64,000 bases of DNA from contig WLOQ01000010.1 in assembly GCA_009699245.1 (NCBI GenBank), positions 1-64,000 on the forward strand. Direction: 5' to 3'. Every line of letters begins with the position of its first letter. Position 1 is the stretch's first letter. The notes beneath the pieces were generated by a model that was given only the letters and a program-made list of their open reading frames with translations, was not told the origin of the DNA and searched no databases. Origin of the DNA: Actinomycetota bacterium (lineage in GTDB: Bacteria > Actinomycetota > Thermoleophilia > Solirubrobacterales > Solirubrobacteraceae). The position numbers and the translations under genes were made by a program. Shown here one piece after another: positions 1 to 7,687 of this stretch.

Positions 1-110
1 AGAAGCCCCCGACCAAGGAGACACCGTCCGTCTGCGGCAACGTGGGCGTCGGTGCCGCCGTCGAGGGTGGCAAGTGGAAGAGCCTCGGCTCGATCGTGGT
101 GGGTTCCTAA
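1..110 (+). CDS. Liv-type ABC substrate-binding protein, C-terminal end only
   Basis: Only the last 36 codons lie in the window, ending at TAA 108-110. The peptide closely matches the C-terminus of the next gene (29 of 35 aligned residues identical by eye, both ending in KSLG-x-I-x-VGS). The two genes are therefore tandem paralogues of a periplasmic/extracytoplasmic binding lipoprotein for a branched-chain-amino-acid-type importer. The conserved Cys in the PSVCG motif is kept and probably forms a disulphide with an upstream Cys. The 5' part is outside the window, so signal peptide and ligand residues cannot be judged. Confidence 0.85.
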   Translation, partial: KPPTKETPSVCGNVGVGAAVEGGKWKSLGSIVVGS

Positions 111-151
111 CCACCTGATCGACCAGCGCGCCACCCGGCGCGCGGCTTAGG

Positions 152-179
152 GGAAGGGGCGCCACTTGGCGCCCCTTCC
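152..179 (+). terminator. Hairpin terminator after first binding-protein gene
   Basis: A perfect 12-bp stem (152-163 with 168-179) with loop ACTT starts 41 bases after the stop codon. A weak T-containing tail follows. Its GGGGCGCC/GGCGCCCC core recurs in the hairpin after the second binding-protein gene (1653-1678), so the terminator was probably duplicated with the gene. Confidence 0.75.
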
Positions 180-201
180 TCGTTCCGGGGCAACGCGCTG
201 C

Positions 202-231
202 TTGACCGCGCCGTCACAACGGCAATAGGTT
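202..231 (+). promoter_or_regulatory. Putative promoter of second binding-protein gene
   Basis: TTGACC (202-207), an 18-bp spacer and TAGGTT (226-231) match the actinobacterial TTGACn/TAnnnT pattern. The expected transcript would start near 238-240 and give a leader of about 50 bases. It lies after the upstream terminator, so the two tandem genes would be transcribed independently. Confidence 0.5.
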
Positions 232-287
232 CGCGTGGTCGGCCTCAATCGTGGGGCGGCATGGGCACGTTTGAGGAGAGGTGCTTG

Positions 288-1601
288 ATGAAGCTGATTC
301 GGATCCTGCTGGCCGCGCTCGTATGCGTCGCGCTCGCAGTGACCGTCGCCGCCTGCGGTGACGACAACAATGACAAGGGGTCGGGCGCCAGCCCGAGCAC
401 GACGAAGACCGACGGCGGCGACACCGCCGGCGGGCCCTCGCAGGCCACGATCGACCTGGCGCTCAAGTACACCGGCGGCACCGCGGGTGCTGCTGACAGC
501 GCCAAGCCCCCGGTCAAGGTCGGGTTCACCACGATGATCGGCGGGACACCTGAGTTCCCCGAGCATGTGGAGACTGCCAAGGCCTTCACGAAGTTCATCA
601 ACGAGAAGCTCGGTGGCATCGGCGGGGCTCCGCTGGAGCTCGTCATCTGCACCATGCAGACCGAAGAGGACGGCCAGAAGTGTGGCGCCGAGTTCCTCGA
701 CGCGAACGTCCCGGTGATCAACCAGTCGCTCGCCGTGATCGGCAACGCCTCGCTCTACAAGACCGTCGTGCCGAAGATCCCGGTCATCACGGGCTCGCCG
801 GCCACCGGTCCTGACGCGACCACCCCCGGTGTCTACAACTTCACCGGCGGCGGACCTGGCGTCATCTACGGCATGGCCAAGGATGCAGCGAACCTCGGCC
901 TGAAGAACCTCGCGCTCGTGTCCGTCGGCAACCCCGGCGGCAAGTTCACGATGGAGCAGATCGCCGTCCCGGCACTCGACCAGGTCGGCGTGAAGCACTC
1001 GAAGGTCGTGTACTACTCCGACACCGCCACGACACCGGACATCGTCGCAGCGGTCCAGAACGCGGGCGGCTCGAAGGCCGACGGCATCTTCTTCGATCCG
1101 TCGACGCCGGCCCAGTGCACGTCACTGGTCAAGGCCATCAAGCAGCTCAACCTCGACGTGCCCGTCATCGCCACGGTGCTCTGCAACGGCCAGTCGGTCG
1201 TGGATTCCGCGGGCGGCGACTCCGGCCTTGAGGGCTGGCACATGTGGGGCTTCAACGAGAACCCGCGCGTGACTGGTGTGCCTGAGGTCGATGCCTACAA
1301 CGACGTCATGAAGGCCTACGGCGCAGAGTCGTTCGCGTTCACCGGCTTCGGCTCGGTGGCCGCACGCGACCTCCTGACGATCGCCGCGTTTGGCAATGCA
1401 GCCGGCGGGGAGATCACGCCGGACGTCATGAAGCAGGCGATCCTCGCGTTCCGCGGCCCGGCCTGGATGGTTCCGGGCGGGCAGAACTGCGAGAAGCCCC
1501 CGGTCAAGGAGACCCCGTCCGTCTGCGGTGACGTGGGCGTCGGCTCCGCCATCGAGGGTGGCAAGTGGAAGAGCCTCGGCGCGATCAAGGTCGGCAGCTG
1601 A
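288..1601 (+). CDS. Liv-type ABC transporter substrate-binding lipoprotein
   Basis: This 437-aa type 1 periplasmic binding protein (Peripla_BP_6/LivJ class) would capture a small ligand outside the membrane for a LivHMGF importer. ATG 288 is preferred over ATG 261 because a GAGGAGAG ribosome site lies just before it and the protein then begins with a classic lipoprotein signal: MKLIR, a hydrophobic stretch, then VAAC with the lipid-modified Cys at residue 23. A low-complexity Gly/Asp/Ser/Thr linker follows, then the two-lobe fold from about residue 75. No permease or ATPase gene is adjacent; the importer genes at 38.8-42.1 kb have their own binding protein. It is the second of two tandem paralogues. 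The ligand is unknown and need not be an amino acid, since such proteins in catabolic islands often bind aromatic or carboxylate compounds. Confidence 0.85.
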   Translation: MKLIRILLAALVCVALAVTVAACGDDNNDKGSGASPSTTKTDGGDTAGGPSQATIDLALKYTGGTAGAADSAKPPVKVGFTTMIGGTPEFPEHVETAKAFTKFINEKLGGIGGAPLELVICTMQTEEDGQKCGAEFLDANVPVINQSLAVIGNASLYKTVVPKIPVITGSPATGPDATTPGVYNFTGGGPGVIYGMAKDAANLGLKNLALVSVGNPGGKFTMEQIAVPALDQVGVKHSKVVYYSDTATTPDIVAAVQNAGGSKADGIFFDPSTPAQCTSLVKAIKQLNLDVPVIATVLCNGQSVVDSAGGDSGLEGWHMWGFNENPRVTGVPEVDAYNDVMKAYGAESFAFTGFGSVAARDLLTIAAFGNAAGGEITPDVMKQAILAFRGPAWMVPGGQNCEKPPVKETPSVCGDVGVGSAIEGGKWKSLGAIKVGS

Positions 1602-1612
1602 GCAACGCGACA

Positions 1613-1678
1613 GAGCGGTGCGGCCATCACGGCCGCACCGCTCCAGAGACGGGACGGGGCGCCATCTGGCGCCCCGTC
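1613..1678. terminator. Double hairpin between convergent genes
   Basis: Two perfect stems lie in tandem. The first has 13 bp (1613-1625 with 1631-1643, loop ATCAC). The second has 11 bp (1653-1663 with 1668-1678, loop ATCT). They separate the plus-strand binding protein (stop 1601) from the minus-strand crotonase (stop 1685), so they probably terminate transcription in both directions. Confidence 0.75.
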
Positions 1679-1684
1679 TGCGTT

Positions 1685-2467
1685 CTAGCGGCCTTCCCAG
1701 TTCGGCTTGCGCTTCTCGACGAAGGCGCGCACGCCCTCCTCGCGATCCCGGCTCGCATAGACGTCGGGGCCCACATTGAGGCGCAAGGCACTGTGCAGCG
1801 GGGTGTCCCAGCTCTTCGTCGCCATCTGCTTGTAGCGCTGGAGGGAGAGCGGGGCGTTGATGACGATCGAGGCGAGCAGCCGCTCGGCAGCGTCCTCGAG
1901 CTCAGCGGAGGACACGACCTCGTTGTAGAGGCCCCAGTGCAGGGCCTCTTGGGCGCTGATCGGGTCGCCGGTGTAGAGCATGCGGAAGGCGATGGCCCGC
2001 GGCACCATCCGCGGCAGGACGATCGAGCCGAAGTTGGCCCCCATCCCCCGCTTGGCCTCCGGCAGCGCGATGCCCGCGTGATCGGCGGCGATCCGCATGT
2101 CGCATGCCATCGCGAGTTCGCAGCCCGCGGCGTAGGCCGGGCCATTGAGGATCGCGATCGTCGGCTTGCCGGTCTCGACGACGACCTCGAAGAGGTTGCG
2201 GTCCGGACCGCGCATCGGGTGCGGCGGCCCGAGGCCGAGGGTCTTCGCGCGCTCGTCGAGCTCCTTGAGGTCGGTGCCGGCACAGAACGCCTGGTCGCCG
2301 GCCCCCGTGATCGTGATCGCCCAGATGTCCGGGTCGTCGTCGAGCTCCGTGAAGAGCTCGTTGAGTTCGCGGGTCAGGGCGATGCTGAGCGCGTTGCGGC
2401 GCTCGGGGCGGTTGATCGTCAGGCGGGCGACGTGGTCGCGACGCTCGACGAGCAGGTCGTCACTCAC
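1685..2467 (-). CDS. Enoyl-CoA hydratase/isomerase family protein
   Basis: A 260-aa crotonase-fold protein of normal family length. The CoA/oxyanion-hole motifs are visible: AFCAGTDLKEL at about residue 60 and NGPAYAAGCELAMACD at about residue 108. A Glu is kept in the LPEAKRGMG segment, but the position of the second catalytic Glu of classical hydratases appears as Arg (AIAFRMLYTG). The reaction may thus be isomerisation, hydrolysis or C-C cleavage rather than hydration. It is the last gene of the molybdenum-hydroxylase operon and overlaps coxG by 4 bases (ATGA), so the two are translationally coupled. The substrate is presumably the CoA thioester of the compound hydroxylated by that enzyme (inference). 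Confidence 0.8.
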   Translation of the reverse strand: MSDDLLVERRDHVARLTINRPERRNALSIALTRELNELFTELDDDPDIWAITITGAGDQAFCAGTDLKELDERAKTLGLGPPHPMRGPDRNLFEVVVETGKPTIAILNGPAYAAGCELAMACDMRIAADHAGIALPEAKRGMGANFGSIVLPRMVPRAIAFRMLYTGDPISAQEALHWGLYNEVVSSAELEDAAERLLASIVINAPLSLQRYKQMATKSWDTPLHSALRLNVGPDVYASRDREEGVRAFVEKRKPNWEGR

Positions 2468-3105
2468 AGCACGAGCCCCACGACGAGGCCGATCGCGAAT
2501 CCCACGACGAGGCAGGCGATCGCCGCACGGTTGCGGCGCAGCCCACCTGCGACGACGGTGCCGACGAGGCCGAGGCCGGAGATCGCCTCGGGCTCCGGGG
2601 CGAACGCAGGCGCGGGAGCGGCGGGCGCAGCAGCGTCTTCGCCCTCGACCTGCGGGGCAGCCTGGCTGAGCATCTCCCCCAGGTTCTTCGCGAAGGCGCC
2701 GACGAGGCGGTTCGAGACGTCCTGGATCGCGCCCTGCCCCATCGATGCGGCGCGGCCGCTGAGCTTCACGTCGACGTCGACGGCTCCGCGCGTGAGCGCG
2801 CCGTCCTGCGTGAGCGACAGCGTCGCGTCGGCGTCAGCGGTGCCCTGACCACGGGTCTCACGCGCCGTGACCCGCAGCACCGCACGGAGAGCGGCCGGGT
2901 CCTGCTCGACGATCTCGATATCCGCCTGGTAGCGCATCGTGATCGGCCCGACGCGCACGCGGATCGCGCCCGTGAACGTGTTGTCACCGGTGCGCTCAAC
3001 GCCCTCGGAGCCCGGGAGGCACGGGGCGACGCGCTCGAGGTCGAGCAGCGCGTCGTAGACCGTCGCGGCGTCCGCCGCGACCTCGAACTGCTGTGCGACG
3101 TTCAT
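2464..3105 (-). CDS. coxG: CoxG-like SRPBCC protein with C-terminal membrane anchor
   Basis: 213 aa. The N-terminal ~145 residues match the CoxG/SRPBCC fold (opening MNVAQQFEVAADAATVYDALLDLE cut here to its first residues MNVAQQFEVAADAATVYDAL; then LPGSEGVER). An Ala/Pro/Glu-rich linker and one hydrophobic helix near the C-terminus (IACLVVGFAIGLVVGLVL) follow. In CO dehydrogenase operons CoxG anchors the enzyme to the cytoplasmic membrane. Here the gene is coupled by 4-base overlaps to the large subunit upstream and the crotonase downstream. This supports a membrane-recruiting role for the molybdenum enzyme of the same operon. Confidence 0.85.
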   Translation of the reverse strand: MNVAQQFEVAADAATVYDALLDLERVAPCLPGSEGVERTGDNTFTGAIRVRVGPITMRYQADIEIVEQDPAALRAVLRVTARETRGQGTADADATLSLTQDGALTRGAVDVDVKLSGRAASMGQGAIQDVSNRLVGAFAKNLGEMLSQAAPQVEGEDAAAPAAPAPAFAPEPEAISGLGLVGTVVAGGLRRNRAAIACLVVGFAIGLVVGLVL

Positions 3106-5423
3106 GCCGAGGCCTGCTCGATCAGTGCGAGGAGCCTGCTGGGGCTCAGCGGCTGCTCGGTGATCGTCACGCCGAGCGGCGCGAGCGCGTCGGCGACCGC
3201 GTTGACGGTCGCTGCGACGCCGCCGATCGTCCCGCCCTCGCCGGCGCCCTTGTGGCCACCGGGAGTGTCGGACGGCGTGACGATGTGACCGATGCGGATC
3301 TCGGGAATGAGGTCGGCGACGGGCAGCAGGTAGTCCTTGAAGTTGACCGCCAGCGGGTTGCCGTCCGCGTCGTAGGGAATGTGCTCAAGGAGCGCTCCGC
3401 CAATGCCCTGGACGACCCCGCCGGAGATCTGCCCCTCGACGACCATGGGGTTGATCATCACGCCGCAGTCCTCACTGACGACGTAGTCGAGGAGCTTCAC
3501 GAGGCCCGTGTTGCGATCGACCTCGCACATGCACACGTGCGTGGCGTTGGAGTGCGTCACGAACGGGGCCGACCAGCGGGTCGTCTCCTCGATACCGGGC
3601 TCCATCCCCTCGGGGAGACGATCGGCGCCGTTGTACGCGACCTGCGTGATCTCCGTCAGCGCCATCGACGATGCCGGGCTGCCCTTGACGGACACGACGC
3701 CATCGACGAGCTCGAGATCGTCCGGCGCAGCCTCCATGAGGTGGCCTGCGAGGTCGAGGATCTTGGCGCGGGCCTTACGGGCGCTCATGCCGGCGACCGC
3801 GCCGCCGATGACGGCGCTGCGGCTGCCGAGGTTGCCGCCGCCGACCGGGGCGCTCGCGGTGTCACCCTGGACGATGGTGACGTCCTCGAAGGCGACGCCG
3901 AGCTCGTCGGCGACGACCTGGGCCATCGTCGTCTCGACGCTGTGGCCGTAGGAGCCGAGGCCCATGAGACACGTGACCTTGCCGCTCGGCTCGATGCGGA
4001 TCGTGGCCGCCTCGATGCCCATCGAACGGCCGCCACCAAAGGCGGTCGGCTCGATGTAGGACGCGATGCCGATGCCGAGCAGGCGCCCTTCGGCGCGCGC
4101 GGCGGCCTGCTCCTCGCGGAACTGGGCGTAGTGGGCCATCTCGACGGCCTGCTCGAGCGTCTCGGCCGGGCTGACGCGGTCGAACACGATGCCGCTGTGC
4201 AGCTGGTAGGGCTGGTCGGCCGCCTGGATGCTGTTGCGGCGGCGGACCTCAGCGGGATCCATGCCGATGCCTCGGGCGACGATGTCGAGCATCGTCTCGC
4301 GGACGGTGGTCTCGATCAGCCATGGCCCGCGGTACGGCCCGCGCGCGGTGGTGTTCGTGTAGTACTGGACGTTGCGGAAGCCGAAGTGCGGCACCTTGTA
4401 CGGACCGGGGAACCACGCGGCCACGAGGCCCGGATCGGCCTCCGCCGGCATCGCGGGATACGCGCCGGCGTCGAGCACGTGGTCGAGACGAATCGCCTGC
4501 AGGAGGCCGTCGTTGTTGACGCCGACCTCGATCGTGATCTGCTCGTGGCGCGAGTGGGTCGCCGCGGTGAGATTCTCCTGGCGATCTTCGATCCACTTCA
4601 GCGGACGGTCGATCCGCATCGCAGCGTGAAGGACGGCCATGTCATCGCGCGCCTGGAAGGCCTTCTGGCCGAAGCCGCCGCCGACGTCGCGCTGGATCAC
4701 GCGCACAGCGTGCTCCGGGAGCCCGAGCGAGAGCGCGAAGTAGGCGCGCGCCACATGCGGCGCCTGGCCTGCCATGTGGACGGTCAGTTCGCCGCCGGCC
4801 TTGTTCCACGAGGCGACGAAGCCACGAGTCTCCATGGGGACCGCGGCGTAGCGGTGCGACTTGATCGTCTCCTTGAACACGTGATCCGAGCCTGCGAACG
4901 CGGCCTCGAGCGCGGGGTCCGGCGGCGACGCCATCTCCGCGACGAGGTTCGTGCCGAGCTCGGCGTGGACGACTGGAGCGCCCTCCTCACCGGCGGCGCG
5001 GTAGTCGACGATCGGCGTGCGGGCCTCGTAGGCGACGTCGACGAGCTCGCACGCGTCCTCGGCGATGTAGCGGCTCTCGGCGATGACGATTGCGACGGGG
5101 TCACCGACGAACCGCACATCCTCGATCGCAAGCGGGTGCTGCGCCGGGACGTTGGCCTCGCTCGGCCACCACGGTGGGAGCCGGGGGAAGTCGTCGGCGC
5201 CCGTGAAGATCGCGACGACGCCGGGCACGGCGAGCGCCGCCTGCGTGTCGATCGACGCGATGCGCGCGCTCGCAAGCGGGCTGCGTACGAACGCTGCGTG
5301 CAGCATGCCCGGAAGCTGGACGTCGTCGACGAACTGGCCGCCGCCCGTGAGCAGGCGCGGGTCCTCGCGCCGCTTGACGGAGGCGCCGACGAACCGTGCC
5401 GCCCCGCCGGTCTGCGCGCTCAT
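3102..5423 (-). CDS. Molybdenum hydroxylase large subunit (CoxL/XdhB-type, non-canonical)
   Basis: 773 aa, the Mo-cofactor subunit of an aerobic xanthine/aldehyde/CO-dehydrogenase-family hydroxylase. The N-terminal aldehyde-oxidase a/b hammerhead begins RREDPRLLTGGGQF and the Mo-binding domains follow (GGGFGQKAF near residue 240). The catalytic Glu near the C-terminus is present (KGAGEGGTIGG, about E729). The active-site loop diagnostic of CO dehydrogenases (AYxCSFR in form I, AYRGAGR in form II) reads GPYRGPWL at residues 362-369. CO oxidation is therefore unlikely and a different carbon centre, perhaps an aromatic, aldehyde or CoA-linked substrate, is hydroxylated. The order S-L-G with 4-base overlaps (5420-5423, 3102-3105) indicates tight co-expression. 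Confidence 0.9.
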   Translation of the reverse strand: MSAQTGGAARFVGASVKRREDPRLLTGGGQFVDDVQLPGMLHAAFVRSPLASARIASIDTQAALAVPGVVAIFTGADDFPRLPPWWPSEANVPAQHPLAIEDVRFVGDPVAIVIAESRYIAEDACELVDVAYEARTPIVDYRAAGEEGAPVVHAELGTNLVAEMASPPDPALEAAFAGSDHVFKETIKSHRYAAVPMETRGFVASWNKAGGELTVHMAGQAPHVARAYFALSLGLPEHAVRVIQRDVGGGFGQKAFQARDDMAVLHAAMRIDRPLKWIEDRQENLTAATHSRHEQITIEVGVNNDGLLQAIRLDHVLDAGAYPAMPAEADPGLVAAWFPGPYKVPHFGFRNVQYYTNTTARGPYRGPWLIETTVRETMLDIVARGIGMDPAEVRRRNSIQAADQPYQLHSGIVFDRVSPAETLEQAVEMAHYAQFREEQAAARAEGRLLGIGIASYIEPTAFGGGRSMGIEAATIRIEPSGKVTCLMGLGSYGHSVETTMAQVVADELGVAFEDVTIVQGDTASAPVGGGNLGSRSAVIGGAVAGMSARKARAKILDLAGHLMEAAPDDLELVDGVVSVKGSPASSMALTEITQVAYNGADRLPEGMEPGIEETTRWSAPFVTHSNATHVCMCEVDRNTGLVKLLDYVVSEDCGVMINPMVVEGQISGGVVQGIGGALLEHIPYDADGNPLAVNFKDYLLPVADLIPEIRIGHIVTPSDTPGGHKGAGEGGTIGGVAATVNAVADALAPLGVTITEQPLSPSRLLALIEQASA

Positions 5424-5908
5424 GAGCGGGCCTCGGCGGCCAGCTGATCGGCAGCCTGGCGCACCGCAGCGATGATGCCCTGGTACCCGGTGCAGCGGCA
5501 GACGTTGCCGGACAGCGCCTCGCGGATCTGCTCGTCGCTCGGCGACGGGGTGTCACGCAGGAAGGCCTCGACGGTGACGATGAAGCCTGGCGTGCAGTAG
5601 CCGCATTGAAGACCGTGGTTGTCCATGAACGCCTGCTGGACGGGCGTCAGACCCTCGCGGCCGCCGCCGATCCCCTCGATGGTCGTGACCTGCGCCCCAT
5701 CGGCCTGGACGGCGAACATCAGGCACGAACGCATCGGCTCACCGTCGACGAGGACGGTGCATGCGCCGCAGACACCCTGCTCGCAGCCCGTGTGGGTGCC
5801 GGTGAGGGCGCAGTCCTCACGCAGGAAATCGACGAGCGTCAGCCGCGGCTCGACCTCCCCGGCATGCACCCGTCCGTTGACGGTCATCTCAACCTGCTGA
5901 CGGCTCAT
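5420..5908 (-). CDS. Molybdenum hydroxylase 2Fe-2S small subunit
   Basis: 162 aa, the electron-transfer subunit. The N-terminal plant-type ferredoxin domain has the Cys pattern CEQGVCGACTVLVDG plus a downstream RSCL. The C-terminal helical domain carries the second cluster motif LQCGYCTPG and NVCRCTGYQGI. All eight cluster cysteines are present, so the subunit looks functional. A GGGGAGA ribosome site precedes ATG 5908, and the stop overlaps the large-subunit start by 4 bases. Confidence 0.92.
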   Translation of the reverse strand: MSRQQVEMTVNGRVHAGEVEPRLTLVDFLREDCALTGTHTGCEQGVCGACTVLVDGEPMRSCLMFAVQADGAQVTTIEGIGGGREGLTPVQQAFMDNHGLQCGYCTPGFIVTVEAFLRDTPSPSDEQIREALSGNVCRCTGYQGIIAAVRQAADQLAAEARS

Positions 5909-5931
5909 TGTCTCTCCCCTGCTCGGTCGGG

Positions 5932-6798
5932 CTACTGGCTGTCGGCGATCGCCTCGGCGATCGCGGTGTTCGCAACGTGGACGACGATCGAGTGCCGGTA
6001 GGCGCTCGTCGCCTGTGCATCCTCGGGCGGCGTGAGGCCGTCCGCATCCGCCTGCAGCGCCGCGGTGAGCTCCTGCGAGCCCACCCCAGCGCCGGCAGCG
6101 AGTGCCGCCTCGGCGGCGGCGAGCCGGATCGGCGCACCCCCGACCCCGAAGGCGAGGACCCGTGCGTCGATCACCGCACCGCCAGACGTCGCGACGCGCA
6201 CGACGCAGCCGGCGAGTGCGAAGTCTCCGGGGCGCCGTGCGACCTCGAAGATCGCGGTCCCCTCGCCCGGACGGCGCACCGGGATGCGCACGGCGACGGC
6301 CACCTCATCCGGCTCGAGGGTTGTGGTGTACGCCGCCTCGAAGAGCTCGGCGGCAGGAATGCTGCGGCGGCCGCGCGTGCTCGCGACGTCGATGGTCGCA
6401 TCGAGCGCGACCGCGGTCGCCGGGTACTCGGCGGCGGGGTCGGCGTGACAGATGGACCCGCCGATCGTTCCGCGGTTGCGGATCTGCTGGTGGCCGATCC
6501 ACCCGGTCGCCTGGGCGAGAACCGGGGCGTGCTCGGCGACGAGCGCGTCCTTCGCGATCGCGGCCTGCCGGGTGGCGGCCCCGATGACGAGCTCGTCGCC
6601 ATCGCGGGCCACACCCTGGAGTTCCTCGATCCGACCGAGGTCGACGAGCTGCCCGAAGACCGCCAGGCGGAAGGCCATCAGCGGGACGAGGCTCTGCCCG
6701 CCGGCGATCGGTTTGGCGTCATACCCCCCGTCGGCGAGCGCCGTGAGCGCAGCGTCGAGCGAGGTGGGAGCGACGTAGTCAAACGCTGCGGGCTTCAT
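5932..6798 (-). CDS. Molybdenum hydroxylase FAD-binding medium subunit
   Basis: 288 aa, the flavin subunit of the three-subunit hydroxylase (CoxM/XdhC-fold, FAD_binding_5 plus CO_deh_flav_C). The two FAD-binding motifs are clear: PIAGGQSLVPLMAFRLA near residue 33 and TIGGSICHADPAAEYP near residue 113. It passes electrons from the 2Fe-2S clusters to its acceptor, NAD, quinone or another. It starts 4 bases after the upstream crotonase stop and ends 23 bases before the small subunit, so all are one transcript. Confidence 0.9.
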   Translation of the reverse strand: MKPAAFDYVAPTSLDAALTALADGGYDAKPIAGGQSLVPLMAFRLAVFGQLVDLGRIEELQGVARDGDELVIGAATRQAAIAKDALVAEHAPVLAQATGWIGHQQIRNRGTIGGSICHADPAAEYPATAVALDATIDVASTRGRRSIPAAELFEAAYTTTLEPDEVAVAVRIPVRRPGEGTAIFEVARRPGDFALAGCVVRVATSGGAVIDARVLAFGVGGAPIRLAAAEAALAAGAGVGSQELTAALQADADGLTPPEDAQATSAYRHSIVVHVANTAIAEAIADSQ

Positions 6799-6802
6799 GA
6801 GC

Positions 6803-7591
6803 TCAGTCCTTGATCGGGCGCTCGCCGCCGACGCGGTCTTGGATCGCCTTGGTCGCCGACTGCGAGCTGTCGGTCGAGCGCAGCACGCCCATGTGGGAGG
6901 ACGCGAGATCGAGCGACGTCTGGAGGTCGATGCGCGTCGACTGGTAGAGGGCGCGCTTAATCATGCCAGTCGCGACAGGATTCCAGCCGGCGATCTTCTC
7001 GGCCATCTCGTAGGTGGCCTCGATGAGCTTGTCGTCGTCATAGACCTTGTTGATCAGGCCCATGCGCTCGCACTCCTCGGCGGGGTACAGATCGCCGGTC
7101 ATGAAGATCTCCATGGCCTTGGCAATGCCCACCAGGCGCGGGAGGTACCACATGCCACCGGCACCGGGAACGAAGCCGATTTTGATGTAGCTCTCGCCGA
7201 AGCGGCCCGAACGCGCCGCGAGGCGGATGTCGCACATGAGGGCCATGTCGAGGCCGGCGCCGACGGCGACACCGGGCATGCAGGCGATGACCGGCTTGTC
7301 CATCTGCTCGAGGAGCGTCGGGATGCGCTGGATGCGCAGACGCAGGAGCTCCTTCTGGTCGAGCGGGCCGAGGCCCATCTCGCCGGTCGCACGGCCGAGG
7401 TCGACGCCCGCGCAGAACGCGTCACCGGCACCGCGCACCACGAGCACGCGCACGTCGGGATCGTCCTTCGCCTGTGCGACGGCGTCGCCCCAGTCGTCGA
7501 TCATCGGAAGCGTGAAGGCGTTCTTGCGCTCCGGGCGGTTGAGGAGGATCGTCGCGACACCGTTCTCGGTGCTGTACTCGAGGTCAGCCAT
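6803..7591 (-). CDS. Enoyl-CoA hydratase/isomerase family protein
   Basis: 262-aa crotonase, first gene of the molybdenum-hydroxylase operon. It shows AFCAGVDLGRATGEMG around residue 60 and PGVAVGAGLDMALMCDIRLA near residue 106 (oxyanion hole), PGAGGMWYLPRL near residue 147 and AMEIFMTG near residue 163. The second catalytic Glu of hydratases is kept in AMEIF, but the first Glu position appears as Ser/Tyr (GESYIKIG), the reverse of the downstream crotonase. An AAGGAA element precedes ATG 7591. The two crotonases flanking one hydroxylase suggest consecutive steps on a CoA-activated substrate; the exact reactions cannot be assigned from sequence. Confidence 0.8.
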   Translation of the reverse strand: MADLEYSTENGVATILLNRPERKNAFTLPMIDDWGDAVAQAKDDPDVRVLVVRGAGDAFCAGVDLGRATGEMGLGPLDQKELLRLRIQRIPTLLEQMDKPVIACMPGVAVGAGLDMALMCDIRLAARSGRFGESYIKIGFVPGAGGMWYLPRLVGIAKAMEIFMTGDLYPAEECERMGLINKVYDDDKLIEATYEMAEKIAGWNPVATGMIKRALYQSTRIDLQTSLDLASSHMGVLRSTDSSQSATKAIQDRVGGERPIKD

Positions 7592-7687
7592 GGGTTCCTT
7601 CGGTTGTGGCGGTCAAAAGGAATGCGGGTACGGCGGTGTGCGCGAGAGCGCCGGCCGCCGCTGGGCGACCGGCGCGTACGCGCGGTT

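Noticed and set aside
3093-5447. A 784-codon plus-strand open frame opposite the molybdenum large subunit, and similar long antisense frames throughout
   Set aside because: High third-position GC opens mirror frames; the minus-strand gene has clear family motifs, while the opposite frame is Arg/Asp/Val-rich without any recognisable domain or ribosome site.
3102-6798. Aerobic CO dehydrogenase
   Set aside because: The large subunit lacks the AYxCSFR motif that carries the Cu-binding Cys of form I enzymes, and also the form II AYRGAGR; only the family assignment is supported.
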